Program-made: the position numbers and the translations under genes
The notes under the pieces: generated by a model
Seen by the model: the letters and a program-made list of their open reading frames with translations, nothing else
Databases searched by the model: none
Told to the model about the DNA's origin: nothing
Assembly (NCBI RefSeq): GCF_012933445.1
Contig: NZ_JABBNC010000001.1
Location: 186,001-250,000, forward strand
Direction of reading: 5' to 3'
From: Actinoplanes sp. TBRC 11911
GTDB lineage: Bacteria; Actinomycetota; Actinomycetes; Mycobacteriales; Micromonosporaceae
DNA length: 64,000 bases
Part shown: in pieces, positions 1-8,862 of the stretch
Position numbering within the stretch: position 1 is the stretch's first letter
Layout: each line of letters opens with the position of its first letter

Positions 1-1049
1 ATCAGCGAGATCGAGGTGCCGGAGCCGGGTCCGGCCGCGTCCACGAGCCGGTCGGCGGCCTCCGCCGGGAAGTCCGAGAGCAGCGTCGCGATCCCGTATC
101 CCGGCACCGGGCGCACCGGCTCGGCGTGGATCGAGCCGATCGCCGTGTACGGCATCTCCGCCACGGTGTCGACCACCGGCGGCGCCGCGGCCCGCAGATC
201 GGCGACGAGCGCCTCGCCGTCCTCGGCCGACCCCAGGTATGCGATCCGCACGTGCACGGACAACCGGCCCCGCAACGGCTCGGGCAGTTCTGGCACCGGC
301 GGCAGCCGCAGGAACGCGACCGAGGTGGTGAACTCCCGGGGCGTGTTCGCGAGCAGCCGGCGGAACGCGGCGAGCACCTCGGTCGCGTCCTCACCGGCGT
401 AGTACAGGCCGCCGCCGTACAGCCGGGTGACCGGGAAGAGGTCGATGGTCAGGGCGGTGACCACACCGAAGTTGCCCTTGCCGCCGCGCAGCGCCCAGAA
501 CAGGTCGGGAAACGCGGTCGCGTCCACGTGACGCTTCTCGCCGTCCGGCGTGACGATCTCGACGGACCGGACGTGGTCGGCCGCGAACCCGTACGTGCGG
601 CCCAGCACCGGGCTGAGCCCGCCGCCGAGTGTCAGGCCCACCACGCCCACCGTCACGTTGGAGCCGACGATCGGGGCCAGCCCGGCCGCGGCGGCCTTCT
701 CGACGAGGGACTGCACCACCGCGCCGCCGCCCACGGTCGCGGTCCGGGCCGCCGCGTCGATGACGATCCCGTCGAGGCGGCGCAGGTTGATCAGGAGCGC
801 GCCGTCGGACGGGATCAGCGCGCCGTGGCCGGTGGCGAGGACCGCGATCGGCAGGTTGCGGGCCTCGGCGAAGCGTACGGCGGCCTGCACGTCCGCCACG
901 CCGGTGGCGCCGACGACGACGGCCGGGTGCTGGGGCACGGCCTGGTTCCAGGCCGCGGTCTCCTCCTCGTACCCTTCGTCGCCGGGCGTCAGGACCGGGC
1001 CGGCGACCTCGGCGGTCAGGGCGTCGAGGTCGGCAGAGTCGATGATCAT
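1..1049 (-). CDS. FAD-binding (PCMH/BBE-type) oxidoreductase, C-terminus cut by window edge
   Basis: Translation starting at the ATG at 1047-1049 runs open to the window edge (349 codons). It has the layout of a flavin-linked oxidase: an N-terminal FAD-binding PCMH domain with VVVGATGVADVQAAVRFAEA, then ATGHG, whose His sits where berberine-bridge-type enzymes attach FAD. GLTLGGGLSPVLGRTYGFAAD and ALRGGKGNFGVVTAL follow, the usual second half of the FAD site. The substrate is unknown, and the C-terminal substrate or BBE domain lies outside the window. The gene follows the LuxR-type regulator at 1177-3897 on the same strand after 127 bases, so that protein is a plausible regulator. Family assignment is secure; function is not. 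Confidence 0.85.
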   Translation of the reverse strand, partial: MIIDSADLDALTAEVAGPVLTPGDEGYEEETAAWNQAVPQHPAVVVGATGVADVQAAVRFAEARNLPIAVLATGHGALIPSDGALLINLRRLDGIVIDAAARTATVGGGAVVQSLVEKAAAAGLAPIVGSNVTVGVVGLTLGGGLSPVLGRTYGFAADHVRSVEIVTPDGEKRHVDATAFPDLFWALRGGKGNFGVVTALTIDLFPVTRLYGGGLYYAGEDATEVLAAFRRLLANTPREFTTSVAFLRLPPVPELPEPLRGRLSVHVRIAYLGSAEDGEALVADLRAAAPPVVDTVAEMPYTAIGSIHAEPVRPVPGYGIATLLSDFPAEAADRLVDAAGPGSGTSISL

Positions 1050-1176
1050 TTGAGTCTTCTTCCGAAGGTGGCGGGTCGCGCTTCGGAAACGCAATCGATC
1101 ACCCGGAATTCGGTCAGGGGCGTGTCTGCTCGGTCACCCCCACGCGGCCGGCTTCCGCTGCGTCTGATCCCGGCCA

Positions 1177-3897
1177 TCAGCGCAGCGCGGCCCCCAGCTC
1201 GCGCCGCGAACCGATGCCCAGCTTGGTGAAAACCTTGCGCAGATGCCATTCCACCGTACGCGGACTGAGGAACAGCACCGCGCCGATCTCCACATTGGTG
1301 CGTCCCGCCACGGCCAGGCGCGCGATCTGACTCTCCTGCGCGGTCAGTTCGTCGGGCACGTGCGCGACCCGTTTGCGGACCGTCTCGCCGGTCGCGGTCA
1401 GCTCCCGCCCGGCCCGTTCCGCGAACGCCTCGGCCCCCATCGTGAGCAACGCCTGATGGGCGCCGCGAAGCTGCTCGCGCGCCTCGGTCCGCCGGTTCTC
1501 CCGGCGCAGCCACTCGCCGAACATCAGCCGGGCGCGGGCCACCTGCAATCCGAGGCGCCCGGCCGGGATCCGCTCGATCGCCTCCCGGAAGTGTTCCTCG
1601 GCACGACCGGGCGGACCGGCCAGCGCGTCGGCCAAGGCTTGAGTACCGAGCGCCCATTCGGTGCCGGACGCGGCGGTCTGCTCGGCGAGGCGTTCCCGTG
1701 CTTCGGCGGCGCCCCCGACTTCCCCGGTACGCGTCGCCGCCTCGATCTGTTCGGTCAGCACCCAGTGGTAGAAGCCGAGATCCGGGTACTCGGCGGCGCG
1801 GGTCGCGGCCTCCAGCGCGGCCGGGTACCGTCCCGTTCCGTTGTACAGCACGGCGCGTACGTGATCGGCCATGTTGAGCGTGCGGCCCTCGCCACGCGCC
1901 GAAGCGCCGCGGGTGACCTTGTCGATCAGTTCGAGCGCCGGTCCCGCATCACCACGGAAGGCGAGCAGGTTCATCGGCCCGGACGGGTCCGGCGGAATCC
2001 GGGTGGCCTTGCCGTACGCGTCCATCTCGTCGAGCAGCGCCGAGGCGTCGGCGAAGCGACCGGCGTACATCAGCGCGCCGGCCCGCAACGACAGCGCGGA
2101 CGGCAGCAGCGATATCGAGCCGGTGCCGCGGGCGAAGCCGACCGCCTGATCGGTGACGCGGTGCCAGAACTCGTCGTCCCACAGCTCGTGCGCCACCGGG
2201 ATGGTCAGCCACAGCAGGCCGACCTCGTCGCACGCGGCCAACGCCTTCTTCAGCAGCGGCGCGGCCGCCCGCAACCCGTCGAGAACCCAGGTCGCGAGCC
2301 CGGTGAGCAGCAGCCCCTGCGGCTCGGCTCCGGGTGTGAGGGCGCGTGCGGCCTCGGCGACCCGTCGTGCGTCCGTGCCGCCCAGCCGCCCGGCGTGCAG
2401 CGTGGCGCCGAGCGCCGTCAGATATGTCTCCCGGGCCGCGACCAGGTCCAGGTCTTCGAGCCGCCGGGCCGCGTCCAGCAGCAGCGGTCCGGCCTCACGC
2501 CCCGGGTTCAGCGCGAACGCCACCTGCGCCCGCAGCCGCTCGGCCTCGGCGCGTTGCATCGGGTCGAGCGGGCCCAGCTCGGCCGCGTCCACCAGTTCCG
2601 GCACCAGGGCCGGCTGACCGGATCGAAGCCGGGCGTTCGCCGCGGCCAGGACCCGGGCCGCACGTGGTTTCGGATCGGGGCTGAGCTCCGCGGCGCGTTG
2701 CAGGAACGCGGCCGCGGCGGCCCGGCCACCGCGGGCCAGCGCCCGGCCGGCGCAGCGTTCGAGTTCCTCGGCGACCGACTCGTCCGGGCCGATCGCGGCG
2801 TGCGCGCGGTGCCAGGCCCGGCGATCCGGGTCGGCGCCGGGGTCGGTGGCCTCGGCGAGCGCCGCGTGCACCGCCCGCAGCTCGGTGTCCTCGGCGCACC
2901 GCCAGCTCGCCGACCGTACGAGGGGATGCCGGAAGCGGACCCGGGTGCCGATCTCGACCAGTCCGGCGGCCTCGGCCGGCGCCGCGGCGTCCGGCCCGAC
3001 GCCGAGCCGCTGCAGCGCCCGCCAGAGCAGCGGCACGTCGCCGATCGGCTCGACGGCGGCGGCGAGCAGCAGCGTGCGGGTGTTGGCCGGCAGCAGCGCG
3101 ATGCGCCGCTGGAAGCCCTCCTCGACGCGACCGGCCAGCGAGCTCGGGCCGTGCCCGCCCCCGCGGCCGCCGAGGCCGAACGCCAGCTCGGCGGCGGTGA
3201 GCCCGCGCGGCAACTCGAGCAGCGCCAGGGGGTTGCCGCGGGTCTCGGCGACGATCCGGTCGCGCACCCGGTTGTCGACCGGGCCGGGCAGCACCGAGTC
3301 GAGCAGGGCGCGCGCGTCCGCGTCCGCGAGGCCCGGCACCCGCATCTCGGGCATGCCGTCGAGAATCCGCTCGTCGCCGGGGCTGCGGGACGCGAAGACC
3401 AGGGCCACCGATTCCGAGTCCAGCCGCCGCGCCACGAAGGTGAGGATCACCTCGGACATCCGGTCCAGCCACTGCACGTCGTCGACGACGCAGATCAGCG
3501 GCTGCTCGGTGGCGGCGTCGGCGAACAGGCCGAGCACGGCCAGCCCGATCAGCAACGCGTCCGGCGGCGGCCCGGCGGCGAGCCCGAGGCCGGTGGCCAG
3601 CGCCTGCCGCTGCGGCTCGGGCAGCCGGTCGAGGCCGCCGAGCAGCGGCGCGACCAGTTGCTGCAGGGCCGAGTAGGCGATCTCGGTCTCCGGTTCCACC
3701 CCGGCGGCGCGGACCACCCGCCCGGCCGCGGCGGCGTCGCTCAGATAGTCCAGCAGAGCGGTCTTGCCGGAGCCCGCCTCGCCGCGCAGCACCAGCACCC
3801 GGCTCTGCCCGCCGCGGACGTCGCGCAGCAGCCGGTCCAGGTGTTCCAGCTCACGCCGGCGTCCCCGCAACACCACATGCTCGCTGTAGATCGGCAC
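1177..3897 (-). CDS. LuxR-family transcriptional regulator with AAA ATPase (LAL type)
   Basis: A 906-residue protein with the domain order of large ATP-binding LuxR regulators. It has a P-loop ATPase domain with Walker A GEAGSGKT (residues 39-46) and Walker B LICVVDDVQWLD (about 134-145), then a long helical TPR-like middle region. The C-terminal LuxR helix-turn-helix (about 842-905) contains LTAQESQIARLAVAGRTNVE and SPRTVEWHLRKVFTKLGI. The start is GTG at 3895-3897, with a GGGGG ribosome site 6-7 bases upstream. Such proteins usually activate catabolic or secondary-metabolite genes on binding an inducer. The nearest likely target is the FAD oxidase just downstream on the same strand. No cluster large enough to name a pathway is visible here. 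Confidence 0.92.
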   Translation of the reverse strand: MPIYSEHVVLRGRRRELEHLDRLLRDVRGGQSRVLVLRGEAGSGKTALLDYLSDAAAAGRVVRAAGVEPETEIAYSALQQLVAPLLGGLDRLPEPQRQALATGLGLAAGPPPDALLIGLAVLGLFADAATEQPLICVVDDVQWLDRMSEVILTFVARRLDSESVALVFASRSPGDERILDGMPEMRVPGLADADARALLDSVLPGPVDNRVRDRIVAETRGNPLALLELPRGLTAAELAFGLGGRGGGHGPSSLAGRVEEGFQRRIALLPANTRTLLLAAAVEPIGDVPLLWRALQRLGVGPDAAAPAEAAGLVEIGTRVRFRHPLVRSASWRCAEDTELRAVHAALAEATDPGADPDRRAWHRAHAAIGPDESVAEELERCAGRALARGGRAAAAAFLQRAAELSPDPKPRAARVLAAANARLRSGQPALVPELVDAAELGPLDPMQRAEAERLRAQVAFALNPGREAGPLLLDAARRLEDLDLVAARETYLTALGATLHAGRLGGTDARRVAEAARALTPGAEPQGLLLTGLATWVLDGLRAAAPLLKKALAACDEVGLLWLTIPVAHELWDDEFWHRVTDQAVGFARGTGSISLLPSALSLRAGALMYAGRFADASALLDEMDAYGKATRIPPDPSGPMNLLAFRGDAGPALELIDKVTRGASARGEGRTLNMADHVRAVLYNGTGRYPAALEAATRAAEYPDLGFYHWVLTEQIEAATRTGEVGGAAEARERLAEQTAASGTEWALGTQALADALAGPPGRAEEHFREAIERIPAGRLGLQVARARLMFGEWLRRENRRTEAREQLRGAHQALLTMGAEAFAERAGRELTATGETVRKRVAHVPDELTAQESQIARLAVAGRTNVEIGAVLFLSPRTVEWHLRKVFTKLGIGSRRELGAALR

Positions 3898-3988
3898 GTC
3901 AACCCCCTGCGGAGGAGGCTACCGGCGCCGCCGCGGCCGAGCAGCCGAAGGTGACCCTGGACTCACGCCCGGCGTACCACCAGACAGC

Positions 3989-4753
3989 TCAGCGCGCCGC
4001 CACCAGACGGGCGATGTCGGCCGGCCGCGCCAGGTGCGGGAAATGGCTGTCCGGCAACACCATGACGTCCACTCGCGGCAGGTGGCTGGTCATCCATTTC
4101 CGGTACGCCACGGGCGGCTCGGACGCGGTGACCCAGCGATAGCCGACCCCGTTCCCGGCGATGGCGTGCAGATCGCGGCCCCGCTCGCCCCGGATCGCGT
4201 CGTCGTCCTCGGTGAGCGCCTCGTCGTAGTACCCGAGCAGCAGCTCTTTTCGGGGCCGCCCGGCTCTGCTCACCAGGGAGCGGGCGGGGGCCGGCAGCCG
4301 TTGCGCCCCGAGCCCGGCGAGGATGCCGTCCCACGCGTCGCGCCAGTGCCCGCCGCGCAGTCCGGGCCCGGCGTCGCGAATGGCGTTGTCCGGCAGCAGC
4401 GCCTGGTCGATGTTCAGCACGCTGTGCACCGGATAGCGGGCCGCGTACGCGGTGGCGACGGCCGCGCCGACCCCGTGCCCGACGATTGCCGGCGCCGGCA
4501 GCCCGGCCGCGGTCACCGCGCAGTGCACCTGGGTGGCGACGTCCGCGGCCCGATACGAGTCCTGCACCGGGGACGCCCCGTGCCCGGGCAGGTCGAGCGC
4601 CAGCGCGAGGCGCGCCGGTTCGAGCACCTGCAGCTCGCGCAGCAGCGGACCCCAGTGCCGCCGGTCGAAGGTGAGTCCGTGCAGCAGCACCAGCGGCGGA
4701 CGGTCGTCGGGCAGTCCGGTCAGGGTTCCGCTCAGGGCATCGAACAGTGGCAC
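3989..4753 (-). CDS. alpha/beta-hydrolase-fold protein lacking the nucleophile serine
   Basis: A 254-residue alpha/beta-hydrolase: LVLLHGLTFDRRHWGPLL near the N-terminus (oxyanion loop), LALDLPGHGAS at about 51-61, and a late His in PDSHFPHLARP. The nucleophile elbow, normally G-x-S-x-G, reads G92-H-G-V-G96, so the catalytic position 94 is Gly. Hydrolysis by the classical triad is therefore unlikely unless another residue substitutes. The protein could be a binding or regulatory member of the fold, a cofactor-independent lyase type, or a decaying gene. The start is GTG at 4751-4753, with a GGAG site 8-10 bases upstream. It follows the GMC-like gene on the same strand, separated by three 30-bp repeats. 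That neighbour also lacks catalytic residues. Confidence 0.8.
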   Translation of the reverse strand: MPLFDALSGTLTGLPDDRPPLVLLHGLTFDRRHWGPLLRELQVLEPARLALALDLPGHGASPVQDSYRAADVATQVHCAVTAAGLPAPAIVGHGVGAAVATAYAARYPVHSVLNIDQALLPDNAIRDAGPGLRGGHWRDAWDGILAGLGAQRLPAPARSLVSRAGRPRKELLLGYYDEALTEDDDAIRGERGRDLHAIAGNGVGYRWVTASEPPVAYRKWMTSHLPRVDVMVLPDSHFPHLARPADIARLVAAR

Positions 4754-4834
4754 GTGGCGCTCCTTCGATGAGGCAGCTCGCCGACGTCGATGTCGCGGTC
4801 ATTTCTCACAACGAGCGAAAACAGCCGCGGTATC

Positions 4835-4920
4835 GCTTTTGTGACCCACGGCATGAACTCGATTGCTTTTGTGACCCACGGCATGAACCCAATTGCTTTG
4901 TGACTCATGGCATGAACTCA
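4835..4920. repeat. three tandem 30-bp repeats overlapping the GMC-like gene stop
   Basis: Units begin at 4835, 4865 and 4895. Each starts GCTTTTGTGACCCACGGCAT and continues with GAAC plus a short variable tail. The third unit lacks one T, has a few substitutions, and contains the stop codon of the GMC-like gene (4918-4920). Each unit holds a small GTG-ACC-CAC inverted repeat, too weak for a terminator. The array fills the space between two minus-strand genes. Slippage-type duplication of the 3' end or an RNA-processing site are both possible; the role is unknown. Confidence 0.85.
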
Positions 4921-6159
4921 GCGGCCGGCGTCACCGAGGATGAGGTCGGCGGCGCGCTCGGCGATGGCGTACCCGGTCGCGGTGAGGTCGGCCGACGGGA
5001 TCGAAGGCATCACCGAGGCGTCCGCGACGTGGACGCCGCCGACGCCACGCAGGCGCAGCCCACCGTCCACAACGGAACCGAGGGCGAGCGTCCCGGCCCA
5101 TTGCCCGTACGAGGTGACGGTCCGCCGGGCGTAGTCGCTCAGTTCGCGTTCCTCGCCGTTCGCCGGGCCGGGCACCTCCTCGCCCGCCAGCCAGCCGGAC
5201 AGGGCCGCGGTGGCGGCGATGCGGCGGCCGAGGCGCAGGCCGGCCACGACGGCGGCGGCGTCCCGTTCGTCGCGATAGAAGTTCGCTTCGATCAGCGGGG
5301 GCGTGCCCGGCACCGCGTCGGCGAGCCGCAGCCGGCCACGGCTGTGCGGCCGGACGACCGACACGGCGATGTCGTCGCCGAAGATGAGCCGCAGGTCCGG
5401 TCCGCTCAGCTCGGGCCGGCTGCGCACCAGACCGATCGCCCGGCCGGACGGGCGCTGCCGGGTCCGGTACACGAGCCGCGCGACCGGGTGTGCCTGCACG
5501 TTCGCGCCGACCCCGGGCAGGTCCGCGACCACGTCGATGCCCAGGTCGCCTAGGTGGCCGGCCGGTCCGATCCCGGAGAGCATGAGCAGCTGCGCCGACT
5601 CGGCGGCGCCGGCCGCGACGACGACCTGCCCGGCGGAGACCGAGAACAGCCGGGAGCCGACGCTGTAGTCCACGCCCACCGCCCGCCCCTTCGCGAAGCG
5701 CAGCCGGTGCACCAGAGCGCCCGCGACGACGTTGGCGGCGGGCACCGGGTACGCGCCGTCGACGCTGTCCACCGTGCCGAAACCCTCGTCCCAGCCGGCG
5801 CCGAGGTCGGCCGCCCGGTGCTCGCCGGCCTCCGCCGCGGCGTCCAGCACCGCGGCCATGAACGGGCTCGTCTCGGCCGGCGGCGCCACGGTGAGCGGGC
5901 CGCCGCGCCCGCGCAGAATCAGATCCCGCCCGTACGCATTCTCGGAACGTTTGAAGTACGGCAGGAGATCGTAGAAACTCCAGTCCTCGCCCCATTGGTG
6001 ATAAGCGCTGCGGTGACCGCGGGCGAAATGATTGACGGAACGTTTCCGGGCACCGTTCTCGATCAGCAGAACCTTGCGCCGGGCACCCTCGGCGAGCCGC
6101 GCGGCGAGGACATCAGCGGCGTCGTCACCACCGACCACGATCACGTCGTGGGTCTCCAT
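4918..6159 (-). CDS. GMC-oxidoreductase-like protein, shortened and catalytically altered
   Basis: About 413 residues from the ATG at 6157-6159, chosen for the GGGGGG run 2-8 bases upstream; an ATG at 6192 is in frame but has no ribosome site. GMC hallmarks are an N-terminal DVIVVGG, a WSFYDLLPYFKRSE block, AAESAQLLMLSGIGP, and a C-terminal VDGGLRLRG...VHVADASVMPSIPSADLT. The family is normally 500-570 residues. Here the stretch with the flavin-binding GGSSAINGM-like motif is missing, the dinucleotide glycine motif is degenerate (GGDDAAD), and the catalytic His motif YHPVGT is replaced by YGQWAGT. The conserved Asn of the last motif is also gone. A true oxidase seems unlikely. It probably forms an operon with the upstream sigma factor and the downstream hydrolase-like gene. 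Confidence 0.8.
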   Translation of the reverse strand: METHDVIVVGGDDAADVLAARLAEGARRKVLLIENGARKRSVNHFARGHRSAYHQWGEDWSFYDLLPYFKRSENAYGRDLILRGRGGPLTVAPPAETSPFMAAVLDAAAEAGEHRAADLGAGWDEGFGTVDSVDGAYPVPAANVVAGALVHRLRFAKGRAVGVDYSVGSRLFSVSAGQVVVAAGAAESAQLLMLSGIGPAGHLGDLGIDVVADLPGVGANVQAHPVARLVYRTRQRPSGRAIGLVRSRPELSGPDLRLIFGDDIAVSVVRPHSRGRLRLADAVPGTPPLIEANFYRDERDAAAVVAGLRLGRRIAATAALSGWLAGEEVPGPANGEERELSDYARRTVTSYGQWAGTLALGSVVDGGLRLRGVGGVHVADASVMPSIPSADLTATGYAIAERAADLILGDAGR

Positions 6160-6231
6160 ACCAACCCCCCGATCCACACCAAAAATAGGCATCGGAAACC
6201 CGGAAAACCGGCCGAGGTCGGTAACGTCACG

Positions 6232-6795
6232 TCATTGAACGCCGGGCCCTTCGCACAGGACCGCGTCCCGCAGGCTGCGCAGCGCGTAGAAGGTTCGCGA
6301 CTTCACCGTGCCGAGCGGGATGCCCAGCCGGCGGGCAGCCTCCTTTGTCGAGGAACCGTGGAGGTAGAGCTCGGCCAGAATCATGCGCTGCTCGCGGCTC
6401 AGGCTCCGGATCGCGCGCCGCATCGCGTCGGCCGCGAGCACGGTCTCGGTCGTCGGGTTCGGGCCGGACACGAGTTCGACGTCGAGCAGGTTCACCTCGG
6501 CGGGACGCGTCTGCCGGCTGCGGGCCGCGTCGATGGCTATCCGGCGGGCCACGATGAACAGCCACCGGCGCGAATTCTCCTCCGCCACCGGAACGCGGTC
6601 GATGTTGCGCCAAGCACGGATCAGGGTCTCTTGCAGAAGGTCCTCGGCCAGATCGCGTTCGCCGTGGGTCAGGCGCAACAGGAAATGGAACAGCGCGCGG
6701 CCGTGCCGATTCTTCAGTTCGGTGATCCGGGCCTCCGCGTCGACCGGTTCGATTACTTCAGGTTCCCCGGAACTTCGCGTGGGTTCCGCTTTCAC
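6232..6795 (-). CDS. ECF-type RNA polymerase sigma factor
   Basis: About 187 residues when started at the GTG at 6793-6795. The frame stays open much further upstream, but that extension is low-complexity and unlike any sigma factor. Region 2 is visible as GRALFHFLLRLTHGERDLAE followed by DLLQETLIRAWRNI. Region 4 is visible as LSREQRMILAELYLHGSSTK and EAARRLGIPLGTVKSRTFYA. No zinc-finger anti-sigma gene follows, which is unusual for this SigL/SigK-like type. The next gene on the strand is the GMC-like protein 72 bases away, so the sigma factor may drive it. The ribosome site for the GTG is weak, so the start may be off by a few codons. Confidence 0.85.
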   Translation of the reverse strand: MKAEPTRSSGEPEVIEPVDAEARITELKNRHGRALFHFLLRLTHGERDLAEDLLQETLIRAWRNIDRVPVAEENSRRWLFIVARRIAIDAARSRQTRPAEVNLLDVELVSGPNPTTETVLAADAMRRAIRSLSREQRMILAELYLHGSSTKEAARRLGIPLGTVKSRTFYALRSLRDAVLCEGPGVQ

Positions 6796-6830
6796 ACCTG
6801 AACTGTCGTGCCGGATCGGGCACCATCGCC

Positions 6831-6847
6831 CCAGGGACTGTCCCTGG
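6831..6847. promoter_or_regulatory. perfect 17-bp palindrome upstream of the ECF sigma gene
   Basis: CCAGGGAC-T-GTCCCTGG is a perfect inverted repeat lying 36 bases upstream of the chosen sigma-factor start. A third related half (CCCTGG) follows at 6854. Position and symmetry suit an operator. No cognate regulator is adjacent, so this is inference. Confidence 0.5.
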
Positions 6848-7646
6848 GCCGATCCCTGGCCCGTCGGCCGCCGCGCGGTAGCCGGGCGAATCGTGGTCGA
6901 GGCTCGTCGCCATGGCCCGCTTGGTCGCCACGTAGTCGACGAACCGGCGCAGCCACGCGGCGATCCCGGCCCACGGATCCATGCCGGCACCGCACGGGTC
7001 GAGCAAGCGGCAGCCAGCAACCGGCGTTCTCCGACTCGCAGCCCGCGGCCGACGCCCGCGGCCGAGATGCCCAACGAGCCGCACCTGTCTGCAGGTCGAC
7101 GCGCGCCTCGCCCCTCCGTCCCACTATGTGGCGATCCCGACCACATTCTGGGCTTGGTCGAGACCTTGGAGAGTTACGCCCACATGCGAACCCGAAGTAT
7201 CCAAGGTCTACGAAACGTCAGAAAACACGGCCGAACAAACCGGGACGAAACTGGGGAAAAAGACACTCTACTGTGGATTTAATTCTCACGATGTGGACCC
7301 GCTACCACCATGTGGTCGCCAATCCCGCACAACGGACGCGCATCCCACATGATGGCGCGCGGCGTCGCCGGCCGGCTACGACGGCGCTGCAGAGCGCGGT
7401 GGGGTACCGGCCGACGCTACCCGCCCGGCGAAGCGCAGCAATGCCCGCCCCACGCCGCGATCCCGATCGCCGACGCTACGAAACAGCCTGGGCCGCCATC
7501 GTCAGAGCCAACCCGACGCCCAGACGACGCGAGCAACAAAGTCGATACGACCAGATGGCGTAGCGGCAAGTCGATCGGAGCCGAACCTCCGACGCGAAGG
7601 TCGCTAGCAGTCCGGGGCGGGCACCACGGATCACGCGGGGCGCGCT
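6848..7646. other. intergenic region, no credible gene
   Basis: Open frames here are compositionally unlike the neighbouring genes and lack ribosome sites. The only structure noticed is one copy of a dispersed element at about 7124-7212 and several TGTGG/CCACA-rich words between 7125 and 7360. The stretch 7240-7290 is AT-rich for this genome and may hold promoters. Confidence 0.6.
7124..7212 (+). repeat. dispersed element, copy 1 (imperfect palindromic core)
   Basis: The core ACCTTGGAGAGTTACGCC is followed by CACATGCGAACCC and closes with CCAAGGTC, giving an 8-bp stem GACCTTGG/CCAAGGTC. The reverse complement of 40786-40876 aligns to it. Both carry CTATGTGG 38-39 bases before ACCTTGGAGAGTT, then CGCCCACAT and CGA at equal spacing. 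No transposase, terminal repeat or coding gene is attached. It may be a non-coding structured element or a remnant of a mobile one. Confidence 0.6.
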
Positions 7647-8801
7647 TCACCGCCGGTTTGCTTGTGGGGCGCGCGATTTGGCGTACGCAAGCAGGAATGC
7701 GCCGACGCCGAGGCTGGTGACCGCCGCGCCCAGCACCGGCAGCAGGCGAAAGTCGGGGCGGATGTCGAGGACCGCGCCGCCGAGGCCCGAGCCGAACGCG
7801 ACGCCCGCGTTGAACGCCGCGGCAGCCAGCGCCGAGACGACCGCCGACGCGGTTCCGGCGACGTGGATCACATACGACTGCAGCGGCGGCACCATGCCGA
7901 ACCCCGCCGCACCCAGGAAAATCAAGAGCACCAGCACCGCGTACGCCACCGGGCCGAGCACCCAGAGAGCGACAAGTCCCGCGACGAGCACCGTAAGGAT
8001 CACCAGCACGGTCGCCACCACGGACCGGTCGGCGAACCGGCCGCCGAGCGTGTTCCCGGCGATGAGCCCGGCGCCGAAGAGCAGCAGAATCCAGGTGACG
8101 TCGCGCGGCGCCACACCGGTGACGTCGGTCAGAAACGGGGCGATGTAGGTGTAGGCGACGAACAGTCCGCCATAGCCGAGCGCGATCGCGAGGAAGGCGT
8201 ACCAGAGGGGTCCGTTGCGCAGCACCCGCAACCCGCCGTCGTCCTCACGCGCCGGCTCGCGGTTGGGCAGCACGACGGCCATCGCCAGGAGGCCGAGCGC
8301 GGCGAGCCCCGAAACGATCCAGAACGCCGCCTGCCACCCGTCGGCCCGTCCCGCGAGGTTCCCGACCGGGACGCCGATCACATTCGAGACGGTGAATCCG
8401 GTGAACACGACGGCGATCGCGGTCGCCCGGCGGCCGGGCGCGACGAGCCCGGTGGCGACGGTGATGGCGGTGCCGAGGAAGCCGCCGAGCATCGCTCCCG
8501 CCACCCCACGGCAGATTCCGATGACGAGCAGCGTGTGCGCGAGGGCGGTGCCGGCGTTGGCGGCCAGGAAGACGGCGGTGAGCGCGAGGACCAGCGGTTT
8601 GCGCGGCAGCCGGAGGGTGGCCGCCGCGACGACGGGTCCGCCGAGCATGGCCCCGAGGGCGAAACTGGTGGTCACCCATCCCGCGGCCGACACATCGACG
8701 CCGAGCCCTTGACCGATGAGCGGCAACAGCCCGTTCGGCACGAGCTCGGCGGTGCCGAGGGCGAACGCGGTGAGCGCCAGCGCGAAAACAGGAAGCGGCA
8801 C
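7647..8801 (-). CDS. MFS transporter, probable drug or sugar efflux (DHA1 type)
   Basis: About 384 residues from the GTG at 8799-8801, starting VPLPVFALALTAFALGTAEL, typical of the 12-helix arabinose/drug efflux (AraJ/YdhP-like) branch. Family motifs include LPLIGQGLGVDVSAAGWVTT, GVAGAMLGGFLGTAITVATG and TGFTVSNVIGVPVGNLAG. No ATG lies between this GTG and the divergent regulator, although the frame stays open through the upstream 45-bp repeats. An N-terminal extension of 15-residue repeats therefore cannot be excluded. It is divergent from the XRE/MmyB regulator at 9037, which probably controls it. The substrate is unknown. Confidence 0.88.
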   Translation of the reverse strand: MPLPVFALALTAFALGTAELVPNGLLPLIGQGLGVDVSAAGWVTTSFALGAMLGGPVVAAATLRLPRKPLVLALTAVFLAANAGTALAHTLLVIGICRGVAGAMLGGFLGTAITVATGLVAPGRRATAIAVVFTGFTVSNVIGVPVGNLAGRADGWQAAFWIVSGLAALGLLAMAVVLPNREPAREDDGGLRVLRNGPLWYAFLAIALGYGGLFVAYTYIAPFLTDVTGVAPRDVTWILLLFGAGLIAGNTLGGRFADRSVVATVLVILTVLVAGLVALWVLGPVAYAVLVLLIFLGAAGFGMVPPLQSYVIHVAGTASAVVSALAAAAFNAGVAFGSGLGGAVLDIRPDFRLLPVLGAAVTSLGVGAFLLAYAKSRAPQANRR

Positions 8802-8862
8802 GCCCCGATCGTCGCCGCGGTCGTGCCAGGCAACCAGTTCCCAGTCTTTCAGCTCCCCGGCA

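Noticed and set aside
1243..3954. 903-codon open frame on the plus strand
   Set aside because: It is the antisense shadow of the LuxR-family gene, Arg/Gln/Gly-rich with no domain; high GC keeps such frames open.
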